DNA of 64,000 nucleotides from contig PLCN01000002.1 in NCBI GenBank assembly GCA_003134785.1, forward strand, positions 248,219 through 312,218, in the 5' to 3' direction. This DNA is from Spartobacteria bacterium (lineage in GTDB: Bacteria; Verrucomicrobiota; Verrucomicrobiia; Chthoniobacterales; UBA10450). A program made the translations under genes and the position numbers. The notes beneath the pieces were generated by a model. That model was not told the origin of the DNA. It was given only the letters and a program-made list of their open reading frames with translations, and did no database searches. This document shows positions 9,252 to 17,268 of this stretch, piece by piece. Position 1 is the first letter of the stretch. Every line of letters starts with the position of its first letter.

Positions 9252-9273
9252 AAGGTAACAGTCGCGTTACCTT
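9252..9273. promoter_or_regulatory. Candidate regulator operator (palindrome copy 2)
   Basis: AAGGTAAC-N6-GTTACCTT is a perfect inverted repeat 42 bp upstream of the ATG at 9315. It shares 13 consecutive bases (GCGTTACCTTTGC) with the copy at 6988-7009, including three beyond the palindrome itself. Its position suits an activator site overlapping or just upstream of a promoter. Confidence 0.6.
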
Positions 9274-9314
9274 TGCTCATTAGTCATCGCTGTTTCAATT
9301 CATAGCCTTCGAGC

Positions 9315-10526
9315 ATGAAACAAGAGCTAATTCGGTCCTTACAGGTCTGCGCGCTTCTGATCGCTTTGGCGATCCCAAGCTTCGCAGAGGAAAGCAAACG
9401 TGGGCTCTACGAAGGCAACCTTACCGGCGGCGGCAAGATCGTTTTCTTCGTTCAAGGCAACCACGCCCTCTCGACCTACGTCTTCGACACCGCCGGGCAT
9501 CAAGCGAGTTTTGGCGGCGCAGCCGTGGCGGACAACGGCACCTTCACGCTGACCTTGACTCCTTCCGGCACGATCAGTGGCACGGTCAATCCAACTACCG
9601 TGGTCGCTACTGTCCTAGGTCAAACCGTCACCGCAAATCGCGTCGCCACCTTCGGCGAAGCGGAGCACTTCGGTGGACGCTTTACCGCGACGGCCACTAG
9701 CACCACCACGGGCGCTCCGTTTAACGTGAAAGTTGTTCTCGACGCGCAGAAGAATATTTTTCTCGTCGCTCAGCAGGGCGCAACGGTCCTCGGAGGATTT
9801 GGCACCATTACGCTGACACCGAACACATCGCCGACGCCTTCCCCCACAGTGTCACCGACCGCGACCCCAACACCGCATCCAATCACTGCGAAGCATGGCG
9901 GCGATGATGGCGGCGGCGACGATGAAAATCATCATCACGGCCACGATTTCGAAGGTAACGACGAACGGCAGGATCATGATCTCGACGATAATGATGAAGC
10001 CTTCAGCGCTACCTTCAGCCTGACCCTCGTTACGGGTGAAGCTGTGACCGGCCACCTCACCTTCAGTCACGGGCTCCTGCTCGGCGACTTTACGCTCAAC
10101 GGCGTGACCTACGGATTCCGTGCCTCACACGAATCGAACGAGCATCATCTGGCGAACATCTCGACCCGCGGCTTCGTTAATACCGGCCAGGGTCAATTGA
10201 TCGGCGGCTTCATCATTCGTGGCGGACCAAAATTGGTCCTCATCCGCGCGCTCGGACCGACGCTTGGCGTCCTTGGAGTTAGCCCCGCGCTGGCCGATCC
10301 GAAATTGCAGCTCTTCCAAAACAACTCGCTCCTGGTCGAGAATGATAACTGGCAGAGCGCTTCGAACGCGGCTGAAGTCACCGCGACTTCGATTCCGCCG
10401 AAGGATGCGAAGGAAGCGGCGATTCTGGTTCGCCTCGAGCCCGGCAACTACACGACGGTGGTTTCGGGCGCCGACAACGGCACCGGCATCTCGCTCGTGG
10501 AAGTCTACGAGATCGACCGCGATTAA
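9315..10526 (+). CDS. Secreted protein with His/Asp-rich segment and C-terminal 'IRALGPTL' module
   Basis: The 403 residues begin with a signal peptide (cleaved near 'IPSFAEES'). A repetitive beta-rich N-terminal half follows, then a Thr-Pro linker ('SPTPSPTVSPTATPTPHP') at about residues 173-191. Next comes a 40-residue segment crowded with His, Asp and Glu (about 194-233, including 'ENHHHGHDFEGNDE'), a likely metal-binding stretch. The end is a roughly 125-residue module ('NISTRGFVNTG', 'LIRALGPTLGVLG', 'LEPGNYTTVVSG') also found twice in the protein at 33381. A perfect copy of the operator palindrome lies upstream, so it is probably a target of the adjacent two-component system. The family function is unknown to me. 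Confidence 0.75.
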   Translation: MKQELIRSLQVCALLIALAIPSFAEESKRGLYEGNLTGGGKIVFFVQGNHALSTYVFDTAGHQASFGGAAVADNGTFTLTLTPSGTISGTVNPTTVVATVLGQTVTANRVATFGEAEHFGGRFTATATSTTTGAPFNVKVVLDAQKNIFLVAQQGATVLGGFGTITLTPNTSPTPSPTVSPTATPTPHPITAKHGGDDGGGDDENHHHGHDFEGNDERQDHDLDDNDEAFSATFSLTLVTGEAVTGHLTFSHGLLLGDFTLNGVTYGFRASHESNEHHLANISTRGFVNTGQGQLIGGFIIRGGPKLVLIRALGPTLGVLGVSPALADPKLQLFQNNSLLVENDNWQSASNAAEVTATSIPPKDAKEAAILVRLEPGNYTTVVSGADNGTGISLVEVYEIDRD

Positions 10527-11728
10527 TTAAGATAAGGGAAACAGCAAAGAGCCCTCGCGTTTCGGCGCGAGGGCTTTTTTGTTGTCGCCCAAAGGCCAAG
10601 CGCGGCTCGCGGCTCCCGCGCAAACTTGAATCCGCTCAGTTGTGCATCACTGGCGTTCCTGCTCAGCGCGAGGAATTGAAACGCGGTGCCGAGGAATTCG
10701 GGATGCAACAAAGTCTGAAGTGCGCGGCGCGTTTGCGGATTGGTCTCTTGCGCGAAGTCGTTCGGCCACAACCGCGAAATCACGCCGGCAACGAAATGAT
10801 GCTGGTCCGTAAAGCCGTTCAGCGTGAGGCCGCATTCTTCCGCCCGCTCGACGACGCTGGTCCAATCAACGTGCGCGCTGATATCGACGTGCCCGACCTG
10901 ATCGAGCGGCGATGCTACCGTGCGATGCTCCGCGTAACATTGCAGCGTGCCGGTCGCACGATGCGGTGCGTAAAATTTATCGCGCGAGTATCCGTAATCG
11001 ACCGCCAGCACATATCCGCGCGTGAGCTTTTGCGCGACATGCTCGACCCAATCCAGCGCGGCGAGATTCACTTCGGTCTCGTACACCCGCACGGCATGCG
11101 ACGGAATTTTCTCCAGGCGCCGGCATAAAATTTCGTCGCTGATCGACTTCGTGACGAAGGCGAATCCATCTCCCGATTCCTCAACAAGTCGTTCCTGCCA
11201 GTCATCTAGTTTGCTGATCAGATGCACCGGCATTGCATCCAGCAATTCATTCGAAAAATGGACGCCGCAGAATGGCTCCAGTTCGTCGAGTGATTTTTTC
11301 CAGGTGATCTTTTCCCGGAATGCGTCCAGGGCATGCATCTGCCGCTCCTGCAAAATCGGAAACGGCTCGATGATCCGATAACGCAGCGCGCCGAAAAATT
11401 CCGGTGAATTCTCACGCACAGCTTCGAGCACATCCCGCGCGAAGTCCCCGTGATGCGCGCCTTGTTCGACGACGGTGAAATCATCGGGCCGGCCGAGTGA
11501 TTCCCACATCTCGGCGAATTGCGCAGCCAGCAGCCGGCCGAAGAGCGGACCCACGCTCACATTGGTGAAGTAATCGCCGCCCCGTCCGATCGCGCACCGG
11601 CCCGAGCTATAGTAGCCGTGCTCCGGATGATAAAGCGCCTGCTCCATAAACCACGCGAAGGTCACGGGGCCATCCCGGCGAATCTTGTCGCGGATAAAGT
11701 CGATCAGAACGGGATTGCCGGTATGCAC
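10523..11728 (-). CDS. Class I SAM-dependent methyltransferase, DUF185/NDUFAF7 family
   Basis: The protein opens with the family's typical N-terminus ('DFIRDKIRRDGPVTFAWFME' followed by 'ALYHPEHGYY') and has the SAM-binding region around 'GRPDDFTVVEQGAHHGDFA' and 'YVLAVDYGYSR'. COG1565 proteins are methyltransferases; the mitochondrial relative NDUFAF7 methylates an arginine of complex I, while the bacterial substrate is not established. A GTG at 11728 gives about 401 residues, the usual length; an ATG at 11791 would add 21 Phe/Asn-rich residues encoded by an AT-rich repeat region, which I consider untranslated. The last 17 codons run past the opposing gene's terminator. Confidence 0.88.
   Translation of the reverse strand: MHTGNPVLIDFIRDKIRRDGPVTFAWFMEQALYHPEHGYYSSGRCAIGRGGDYFTNVSVGPLFGRLLAAQFAEMWESLGRPDDFTVVEQGAHHGDFARDVLEAVRENSPEFFGALRYRIIEPFPILQERQMHALDAFREKITWKKSLDELEPFCGVHFSNELLDAMPVHLISKLDDWQERLVEESGDGFAFVTKSISDEILCRRLEKIPSHAVRVYETEVNLAALDWVEHVAQKLTRGYVLAVDYGYSRDKFYAPHRATGTLQCYAEHRTVASPLDQVGHVDISAHVDWTSVVERAEECGLTLNGFTDQHHFVAGVISRLWPNDFAQETNPQTRRALQTLLHPEFLGTAFQFLALSRNASDAQLSGFKFAREPRAALGLWATTKKPSRRNARALCCFPYLN
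10551..10580 (+). terminator. Intrinsic terminator
   Basis: GCCCTCGCG and CGCGAGGGC form a 9-bp GC-rich stem with a 6-base loop, followed by six T. It lies 25 bp after the stop codon of the 9315 gene. It falls inside the last codons of the convergent methyltransferase gene. Confidence 0.9.
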
Positions 11729-11740
11729 CGAGTTGTTAAA

Positions 11741-11820
11741 AAAGTTAAAAAGGTTACATGGTTTAAAAAAGGAACCGACGTCGCAAACCATTGTAACGTT
11801 GTAACTCTTGTAACCTTTTA
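11741..11820. promoter_or_regulatory. AT-rich divergent promoter region with repeated TGTAAC motifs
   Basis: Between the divergent methyltransferase and PBP genes lies an unusually AT-rich 80 bp. TGTAAC occurs at 11792, 11800 and 11810, and its complement GTTACA at 11753. The flanks form an imperfect inverted repeat (AAAAAGGTTACATGG against CCATTGTAAC and TGTAACCTTTT). This looks like a regulatory site or promoter island; no known regulator was recognised. Confidence 0.4.
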
Positions 11821-11833
11821 ACGCTCGGTCCGC

Positions 11834-14470
11834 ATGCCAGTTTCCTATCTACCGCCACCTTCGGTCGAATATTTCGATCGCCGGCGCTGGTTTACCAAAC
11901 CGAAATTCTACATTCCGATCCTCGGAGCGCTCGTCGCGCTGATCGCTTTCGGAATCTATTTTTTCTACCTCGCCTCTGCGCTCAGCGAGGAAGCGACCAT
12001 GTTCGATCTCTCGAAGCTTGAGCAGATGGAATCGGCCAGCGTCATTCTCGATCGGAACGACAAGATCTTCGGGCAAATCTACGTCGAGAATCGGGAGACG
12101 GTCCCATACGATCAGCTCCCGCGCGATCTGGTGAACGCTGTCGTCGCGATGGAAGACAACAAATTTTATCAGCACGGCGGCTACGATCTTTCCGGGATCG
12201 TGCGCGCGGCGCTCAAGAATTTTACCGCGGGCCACGTGCGCCAGGGGGCGAGCACGATCACCCAACAGCTGGCGCGGAATAGCTTCGCGCTGAAGGAAAG
12301 AACTTTCCGGCGCAAGCTGCTCGAAATTTTTCTTTCGCGCCGGATCGAGGAGCGCTTCGGCAAACAGAAGATCATGGAGCTTTACCTCAACCGAATTTAT
12401 TTCGGCGGTGGTTTGTATGGGGCGGAGGCGGCGGCGCGCGGGTATTTTGGAAAGCCGGCGCGCGACATGACGCTGGCGGAATGCGCGACTATCGCCGGTT
12501 TGATCAAGAGCCCGAACAAACTTTCGCCTTGGAGCGATAAGGCGGCTTCGCGCGACGCGCGCAACGTCGCGCTCAGCCGAATGCGAGATCTCGGATTTAT
12601 CACGCCCGCGCAGTGCGAGACCGCGCAGGCGGAAGATATAGTGATCGGCAGCAGGCAAAGTGCGCAGGGGCAGACCTACGCGGTGGATTACATCCGCCAG
12701 CAGGTCATTGCCGCGGTCGGTTGGGATCGCGCGATGAATGAAGGGTATCGGATCCACACCACGATCGACGCGGAATTGCAGAAGGTGGCGGAGGATTCAT
12801 TGAAAGATCATCTCGCGCAAGCCGAGCAGCATCCGGGTTACAGTCACCCCACTTACGAAGCTTTTGCCACGCGCTATCGCAATGCGAAGCAGCTTTCCGT
12901 GCCAAATGTGGCGGTCTCTCCCGATTATTTGCAGGGCGCGCTCATCGCGCTCGATAATCAGACGGCCGGCATTCTCATCCTGATCGGCGGACGCGATTTC
13001 GAGCACAACCAATTTGATCGCGCGCTGCAGGCCAGGCGCCCGGCCGGAACGGCAATCAAGCCGTTCGTTTATGCGGCGGCCTTCGAGAATGGGCTTTTCC
13101 CCGGCTCGCTCGTGGAAGATTCAGCGCTCGATAATCGCGCGGTCATGATCGGTGGCACGACTGGCATTCTCGGCGAATGGGGACCCGAATCGGAGGAGAA
13201 CCGTTACGAAGGACCGATGACCGCGCGGCAGGCGCTGGCGAAATCGAAGAACGGCGCCACCGTCCGCATCGGCATGACGGTGGGAGTCGATCCGGTCATT
13301 CAGCTTTGCCACGCAGCGGGGATCCGTTCGCAACTCCGCCCATTCCCCGCCACCTTTCTCGGCAGCAGCGAGATCACGCTCGCGGAACTCGCGCTCGCTT
13401 ACACCGTTTTCCCGAATGGCGGTTGGCGGCCGAGCGCGCCGCACATTCTCGATCGCATCGAGGAAAAAGATGGCACGGTGGTCTGGCAAGCTCCGGAGGA
13501 GCGAGCGCGGCAGAGAGTCATAAAAGCCGAGAGCGCTTACGAGGTGCATTCCTGTCTGGTGGACGCACTCGAATCAGGAACCGGCCGGCTCGCGCGGGAA
13601 AAATATGGGCTCAAGAAATTTCCCGCCGCCGGCAAAACCGGAACTGCTTATGATTTCACCGACGCCCTTTTTGCCGGCTACGACAGCTCGATCACCTGCG
13701 CGGTCTGGGCCGGCTTCGACAAGCCGCAGAAAATTTATCGCGGCGCGTTCGGCAGCGTGATCGCGCTGCCGATCTGGGTCGATGTCATGAATGCCGCGAG
13801 CGAACGCTATCCGCCCAAGGAAATTCCCCAGCCAGCCGGAATGCAAAAGGTGGAGATTTGCACGAAGTCCGGCTTGCTCGCGACGGACAAATGTTACGAC
13901 ACGGTGAAATCGGCGGACGGCGAAACGGTTCACCGCCGCACGACTTACATGGAGATCGCGACCGCCGCGCAAGTGCCGACCGAACCTTGCAATGTCCATG
14001 GCGAAGCCCGCACGCGTCTGGTGCGGGATTTGCCGGCGTCGGGTTTTCCACGTGCGTCGCTCGCGGTCGATCCCGCCCAGGTGACGCCAATCGCAGTGAA
14101 AGGTCCGGTCCTTCTCGCGGAGAACGATCCGTATAACGCGGTGAATTCCACGGTCAAACCGAAGCCGCCGCCGGAAAAGGAAAAAATACAGACGGAAAAC
14201 ACCGCCTCGAACGAGGAGAGTATGCCTGACCCGAGCAAACCCGTTTTGAAGGCAAAACCGGTCGAGCCGGATGAGACCAAGCCCGTTCTGAAAGCGGAAC
14301 CGGTGGAACTTGATTCGACGAAACCGATTTTGAAAGCGGTCCCGGTCGAACCGACATCACCAACACCGAAAGAGATTCGCCGCGCTCAACCGGTCCACCC
14401 CGCCGATGAAATCCCGAGCGATCAGATTTTGAAGGTCACGCCTCCGCCCCCTGCGAATCCCGGCGACTAG
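11834..14470 (+). CDS. Class A penicillin-binding protein (PBP1, transglycosylase/transpeptidase)
   Basis: The 878 residues form a bifunctional peptidoglycan synthase. A cytoplasmic tail and membrane anchor (about 25-47) are followed by a GT51 domain with 'AMEDNKFYQHGGYD', 'QGASTITQQLARN' and 'YLNRIYFGG'. The transpeptidase domain has an SxN motif ('KSKNGATVR') and a KTG motif ('AGKTGTAYDF'). The SxxK motif reads 'PAGTAIKPFVYAA', with Thr406 where the acylated Ser is expected and Lys409 kept. The last 130 residues are a Pro/Lys-rich tail with near-repeats ('KPVLKAKPVEP', 'KPVLKAEPVEL', 'KPILKAVPVEP'), probably periplasmic and wall-associated. The glycosyltransferase-like gene follows after 2 bp. 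Confidence 0.95.
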   Translation: MPVSYLPPPSVEYFDRRRWFTKPKFYIPILGALVALIAFGIYFFYLASALSEEATMFDLSKLEQMESASVILDRNDKIFGQIYVENRETVPYDQLPRDLVNAVVAMEDNKFYQHGGYDLSGIVRAALKNFTAGHVRQGASTITQQLARNSFALKERTFRRKLLEIFLSRRIEERFGKQKIMELYLNRIYFGGGLYGAEAAARGYFGKPARDMTLAECATIAGLIKSPNKLSPWSDKAASRDARNVALSRMRDLGFITPAQCETAQAEDIVIGSRQSAQGQTYAVDYIRQQVIAAVGWDRAMNEGYRIHTTIDAELQKVAEDSLKDHLAQAEQHPGYSHPTYEAFATRYRNAKQLSVPNVAVSPDYLQGALIALDNQTAGILILIGGRDFEHNQFDRALQARRPAGTAIKPFVYAAAFENGLFPGSLVEDSALDNRAVMIGGTTGILGEWGPESEENRYEGPMTARQALAKSKNGATVRIGMTVGVDPVIQLCHAAGIRSQLRPFPATFLGSSEITLAELALAYTVFPNGGWRPSAPHILDRIEEKDGTVVWQAPEERARQRVIKAESAYEVHSCLVDALESGTGRLAREKYGLKKFPAAGKTGTAYDFTDALFAGYDSSITCAVWAGFDKPQKIYRGAFGSVIALPIWVDVMNAASERYPPKEIPQPAGMQKVEICTKSGLLATDKCYDTVKSADGETVHRRTTYMEIATAAQVPTEPCNVHGEARTRLVRDLPASGFPRASLAVDPAQVTPIAVKGPVLLAENDPYNAVNSTVKPKPPPEKEKIQTENTASNEESMPDPSKPVLKAKPVEPDETKPVLKAEPVELDSTKPILKAVPVEPTSPTPKEIRRAQPVHPADEIPSDQILKVTPPPPANPGD

Positions 14471-14472
14471 CG

Positions 14473-15525
14473 ATGGCGTTGCCCGACGTGTCTCAGTTTC
14501 GTTTGACCGTTCTCAATCCGGGCGGACGCGATCCCGAACAGCATTTTCCCGATGGCGCCGGCGAGACGGCGCAAGTTCATCAGCCGACGAATTTTCACGC
14601 TTACGCAGCTTGCACGCGTGGCAGTTTTCAGCGCCACGTAAAGCACGCGATTGGCGAGGTGACGCCGGTTCTGCTTTTGCTGCGCGGTGACTTCATCGCG
14701 TCCGAGCGGGCGCTCGTCGCGCTGCAAAAGGAGAAACGCGCCGTCGCCGTTTCGTTGAAGGAAACGGGACTTCATCAAATCGCGGATCAACTGCGCGATC
14801 CATCACGGCTTGGCCGTTTCGTGCGGATTATCCGCCAGGCGGACGGTTGCATCGCGCCGACGCCAGAGGCAGCGGATCTTTATCGAGCGATCCCCGGACG
14901 TCCCGATCGAGTCGCATTTATCCCGACTCCGTATCCTTTTGATGATCCACGCTGGGATTTCTCGCGGCCGATCGATGAGCGCTCTGGCATCTTAATCGGA
15001 ACACGCGAATGGGACGTGCCTTCGCGCAATCACGCCGGCGCTTTGTTTGTTGCGCGCGAACTGAGCGAGACCACTGGGGAACCCGTCACCGTTTTCAATT
15101 TCGACCGTCGCAAAGGCGCGCGGCTTCTCGCCGAAATCGGATTCGCTTCCGAGAAGCTGCGCGTTCTCGATCAAAAGCTGGCGTATCCCGATTATCTGCG
15201 CGAACTGGCGCGGCACAAAATTGTGCTTCAACTGGACACCAGCTTTGTTCCCGGCCAGGTCGCGGGCGACGCGTTACTCTGTCGCGTCCCCTGCGCCGGT
15301 GGAAACGGCGCGATCGATCGTCTCGCTTTTCCGGAAAGTTGCGGCTTCGCCTGTTCCATCGACGACATCGGCAAAGCCGCGCTACGCATGCTGACTGACC
15401 GAGCGCATTATCAAGAGAGGGTCGCCAACATGGAGGGCGTCGCTTCCCAGCGCCTTTCTTTCGAAGTCGTCGCCCAAGAGCTCCAAGCCTTTTTCGGCGG
15501 GTCGATTTCAATTGCGGCGCTGTAG
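14473..15525 (+). CDS. Putative GT-B fold glycosyltransferase
   Basis: The 350-residue protein starts 2 bp after the PBP stop, so it is probably co-transcribed. It shows a two-domain Rossmann pattern. The N-terminal half ends with 'RIIRQADGCIAPTPEAADLY', like the acceptor half of GT-B enzymes, and the C-terminal half has a donor-domain-like run ('GILIGTREWDVPSRNHAGAL' to 'AGDALLCRVPCAGGNGA'). The clear E-x7-E motif of GT4 is absent. The assignment is by general likeness only; a role in cell-surface glycan synthesis next to PBP1 is inferred. Its TAG stop lies in the first bases of an intergenic repeat element. Confidence 0.5.
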   Translation: MALPDVSQFRLTVLNPGGRDPEQHFPDGAGETAQVHQPTNFHAYAACTRGSFQRHVKHAIGEVTPVLLLLRGDFIASERALVALQKEKRAVAVSLKETGLHQIADQLRDPSRLGRFVRIIRQADGCIAPTPEAADLYRAIPGRPDRVAFIPTPYPFDDPRWDFSRPIDERSGILIGTREWDVPSRNHAGALFVARELSETTGEPVTVFNFDRRKGARLLAEIGFASEKLRVLDQKLAYPDYLRELARHKIVLQLDTSFVPGQVAGDALLCRVPCAGGNGAIDRLAFPESCGFACSIDDIGKAALRMLTDRAHYQERVANMEGVASQRLSFEVVAQELQAFFGGSISIAAL

Positions 15526-15603
15526 CCGCCGCCCTGTGGGCGGCGTGAGTTCGGTGAGGTATCCAAGTTTCGGCCCGCGCTTCGGATAGCGAAGCGGCTA
15601 CAG
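15521..15603. repeat. Intergenic inverted-repeat element (family B, copy 1)
   Basis: It begins TGTAGCCGCCGCCCTGTGGG and ends with TTCGGATAGCGAAGCGGCTACAG, so the outer ends (TGTAGCCGC / GCGGCTACAG) are complementary and each half is a hairpin of its own. A similar element in the opposite orientation lies at 55557-55639, and a half copy at 60239. The TAG of the preceding gene is within its first five bases. Confidence 0.8.
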
Positions 15604-15616
15604 GACATCAGTGAAA

Positions 15617-16810
15617 CTAGCGTGCTTCTCGCGACTCCATCGCTTCGAAATAGTGATCTTCAAGCTTCCGTGTCTGCGCCGTCTGCTCGAATTTCTGGCG
15701 GACCGACTCCGCGCCATTGCGTGCGATCGCAGCCAGCTGGTCTGAGTGCGCGACCGTATCGAGCAAGGCGCGCGCGAGCGCAGCTTGATCGCTTTCCTTC
15801 ACGAGAATTCCGCTCTTGCCGTCCTCGATCGCTTCCGGGATCCCACCGTGCCCGGTCGCAAACACCGGAAGCCCGCTGGCCATCGCCTCGAGCATGGAAT
15901 TTGGAACGCCCTCCTGATTCCCGTCGGCACCCTGCTCACTGGGGTGCAGAAAAATGTGCGAGCGATAAAACAGCTCTCGCAGTTCTCTCTGCGAAACGAA
16001 ACCCGCGAAGTTTAGTCGTGAGTCAATCCCAAGTGCCCGTGCGAGGATTTCCAACTCATCTCGGAGTGGTCCTTCACCCGCAATCGTGAAGGTGGCCAGG
16101 GGATAACGACCAGCGAACTCTGCGAACGCGCGGAGGCTCGTTTTCAACCCTTTCTTTTCAATCAAGCGACAGGCCTGCACGAATTTCCACGCGCCATCGT
16201 TTGGCCAGACGCGTTCCCGGAATGGAATCTCGTCGACCGGTATGCCGGTACGCTGAACTCGGATTTTCTCCGGTGCACAACCGATTTCGACAATTGCGCG
16301 TCCGAGCGATTCCGAGCGCACCAGAACGAGTCGCACTGCTTTAAGCATGTCTTGTGTTGCGGCGCGATACGCTGTTTTTTCCAAATCGACCATGACATCA
16401 GCGCCGTGGAATGAAACGACGGACGGATGCGACCATGCGCGAATCAATGGCAGAAGATGAACGGCGATATGGCCGAAGTAGATGTGGAGAAGTCGTGCGC
16501 GCGCCTGACCGAGAATGCGAGTTAGCGTTTTCACTTCGCGTGGAGAGATCTGCCACGGCGCTTTTCGAATTTGTTTGAACCAAAACCTCCGCGCGAAATG
16601 CGTCGCGGGCTTCCGAACGACCGTGATTCGGTCGAACGGATAGCGTTCGGCCTCTTCGCGTTTCTGCGCGATTACGAACGGCTCGACGCGCTGAAGGGAA
16701 GTAATCTGCCGGTAGATGTGCAGCATCTCCGGTTTCAAAAACGTCGCGCAGTACGAGGCGACCACCGGCCGTTCCGCCGCCGGTGCGGAACGGTCAGTTG
16801 CTTCCGTCAA
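15617..16810 (-). CDS. Glycosyltransferase family 4 protein
   Basis: The 397 residues carry the GT4 donor-site signature 'EGVPNSMLEAMASGLPVFAT' with the spaced Glu residues, followed by 'GIPEAIEDGKSGILV', as in retaining GT-B enzymes that use nucleotide sugars. The N-terminal acceptor half contains 'LLHIYFGHIAVHLLPL', typical of surface polysaccharide transferases. Translation seems to start at TTG 16810, overlapping the stop of the upstream small gene (TTGA), which suggests coupling. The linkage formed and the sugar cannot be read from the sequence. It is convergent with the glycosyltransferase-like gene at 14473; together they suggest envelope glycan synthesis. Confidence 0.93.
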   Translation of the reverse strand: MTEATDRSAPAAERPVVASYCATFLKPEMLHIYRQITSLQRVEPFVIAQKREEAERYPFDRITVVRKPATHFARRFWFKQIRKAPWQISPREVKTLTRILGQARARLLHIYFGHIAVHLLPLIRAWSHPSVVSFHGADVMVDLEKTAYRAATQDMLKAVRLVLVRSESLGRAIVEIGCAPEKIRVQRTGIPVDEIPFRERVWPNDGAWKFVQACRLIEKKGLKTSLRAFAEFAGRYPLATFTIAGEGPLRDELEILARALGIDSRLNFAGFVSQRELRELFYRSHIFLHPSEQGADGNQEGVPNSMLEAMASGLPVFATGHGGIPEAIEDGKSGILVKESDQAALARALLDTVAHSDQLAAIARNGAESVRQKFEQTAQTRKLEDHYFEAMESREAR

Positions 16811-17115
16811 AATCGGAACTCAAAAAACTTAATGCCTCTCCAGCGATAAGGATCATTGGGATCGTAGGTCACGGCCTCCTGTGAAGTGCCGTATTTGCGA
16901 GGCGCATTCGGGTTGAACATTTGCAGCGGGTTTCCGCCGCGAATCGCGCGAGGAATAACGCCGTCCACCTCGGTCTTTTGCGAAATCGGCGGCGGCGGTC
17001 GAAGCCGATGCTTGGGACGCGTGGCCGGCGCGGTGAAGGTTTGCTTTTGGGTTTGCGCGTCCGCCGCTGTCACAGCGGCAGCAATCAGGAGGAGAACGAT
17101 CAGGTAGGTTTTCAT
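16807..17115 (-). CDS. Small secreted hypothetical protein
   Basis: The 102-residue protein has a signal peptide ('MKTYLIVLLLIAAAVTAADA') and a mature part rich in Pro, Arg and Lys. The C-terminal half 'NPLQMFNPNAPRKYGTSQEA' to 'DPNDPYRWRGIKFFEFRF' looks like a short conserved motif. I do not know the family. The stop codon overlaps the TTG start of the GT4 gene, so the two are likely one operon. Confidence 0.55.
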   Translation of the reverse strand: MKTYLIVLLLIAAAVTAADAQTQKQTFTAPATRPKHRLRPPPPISQKTEVDGVIPRAIRGGNPLQMFNPNAPRKYGTSQEAVTYDPNDPYRWRGIKFFEFRF

Positions 17116-17268
17116 GGTGTTTGGCTCAGCGGCGGACGTGGTTGGTTTGGTAGGACAGTCATTGAAAAGCAGGTTTCTCGCGTTAGCTCAATGATTGAAT
17201 CGTTAATTCGCGAAATGGTTTCATGAATTCTTGCCGGCCCGGACGCCTGAGCGCACAATCAGAGGGCG

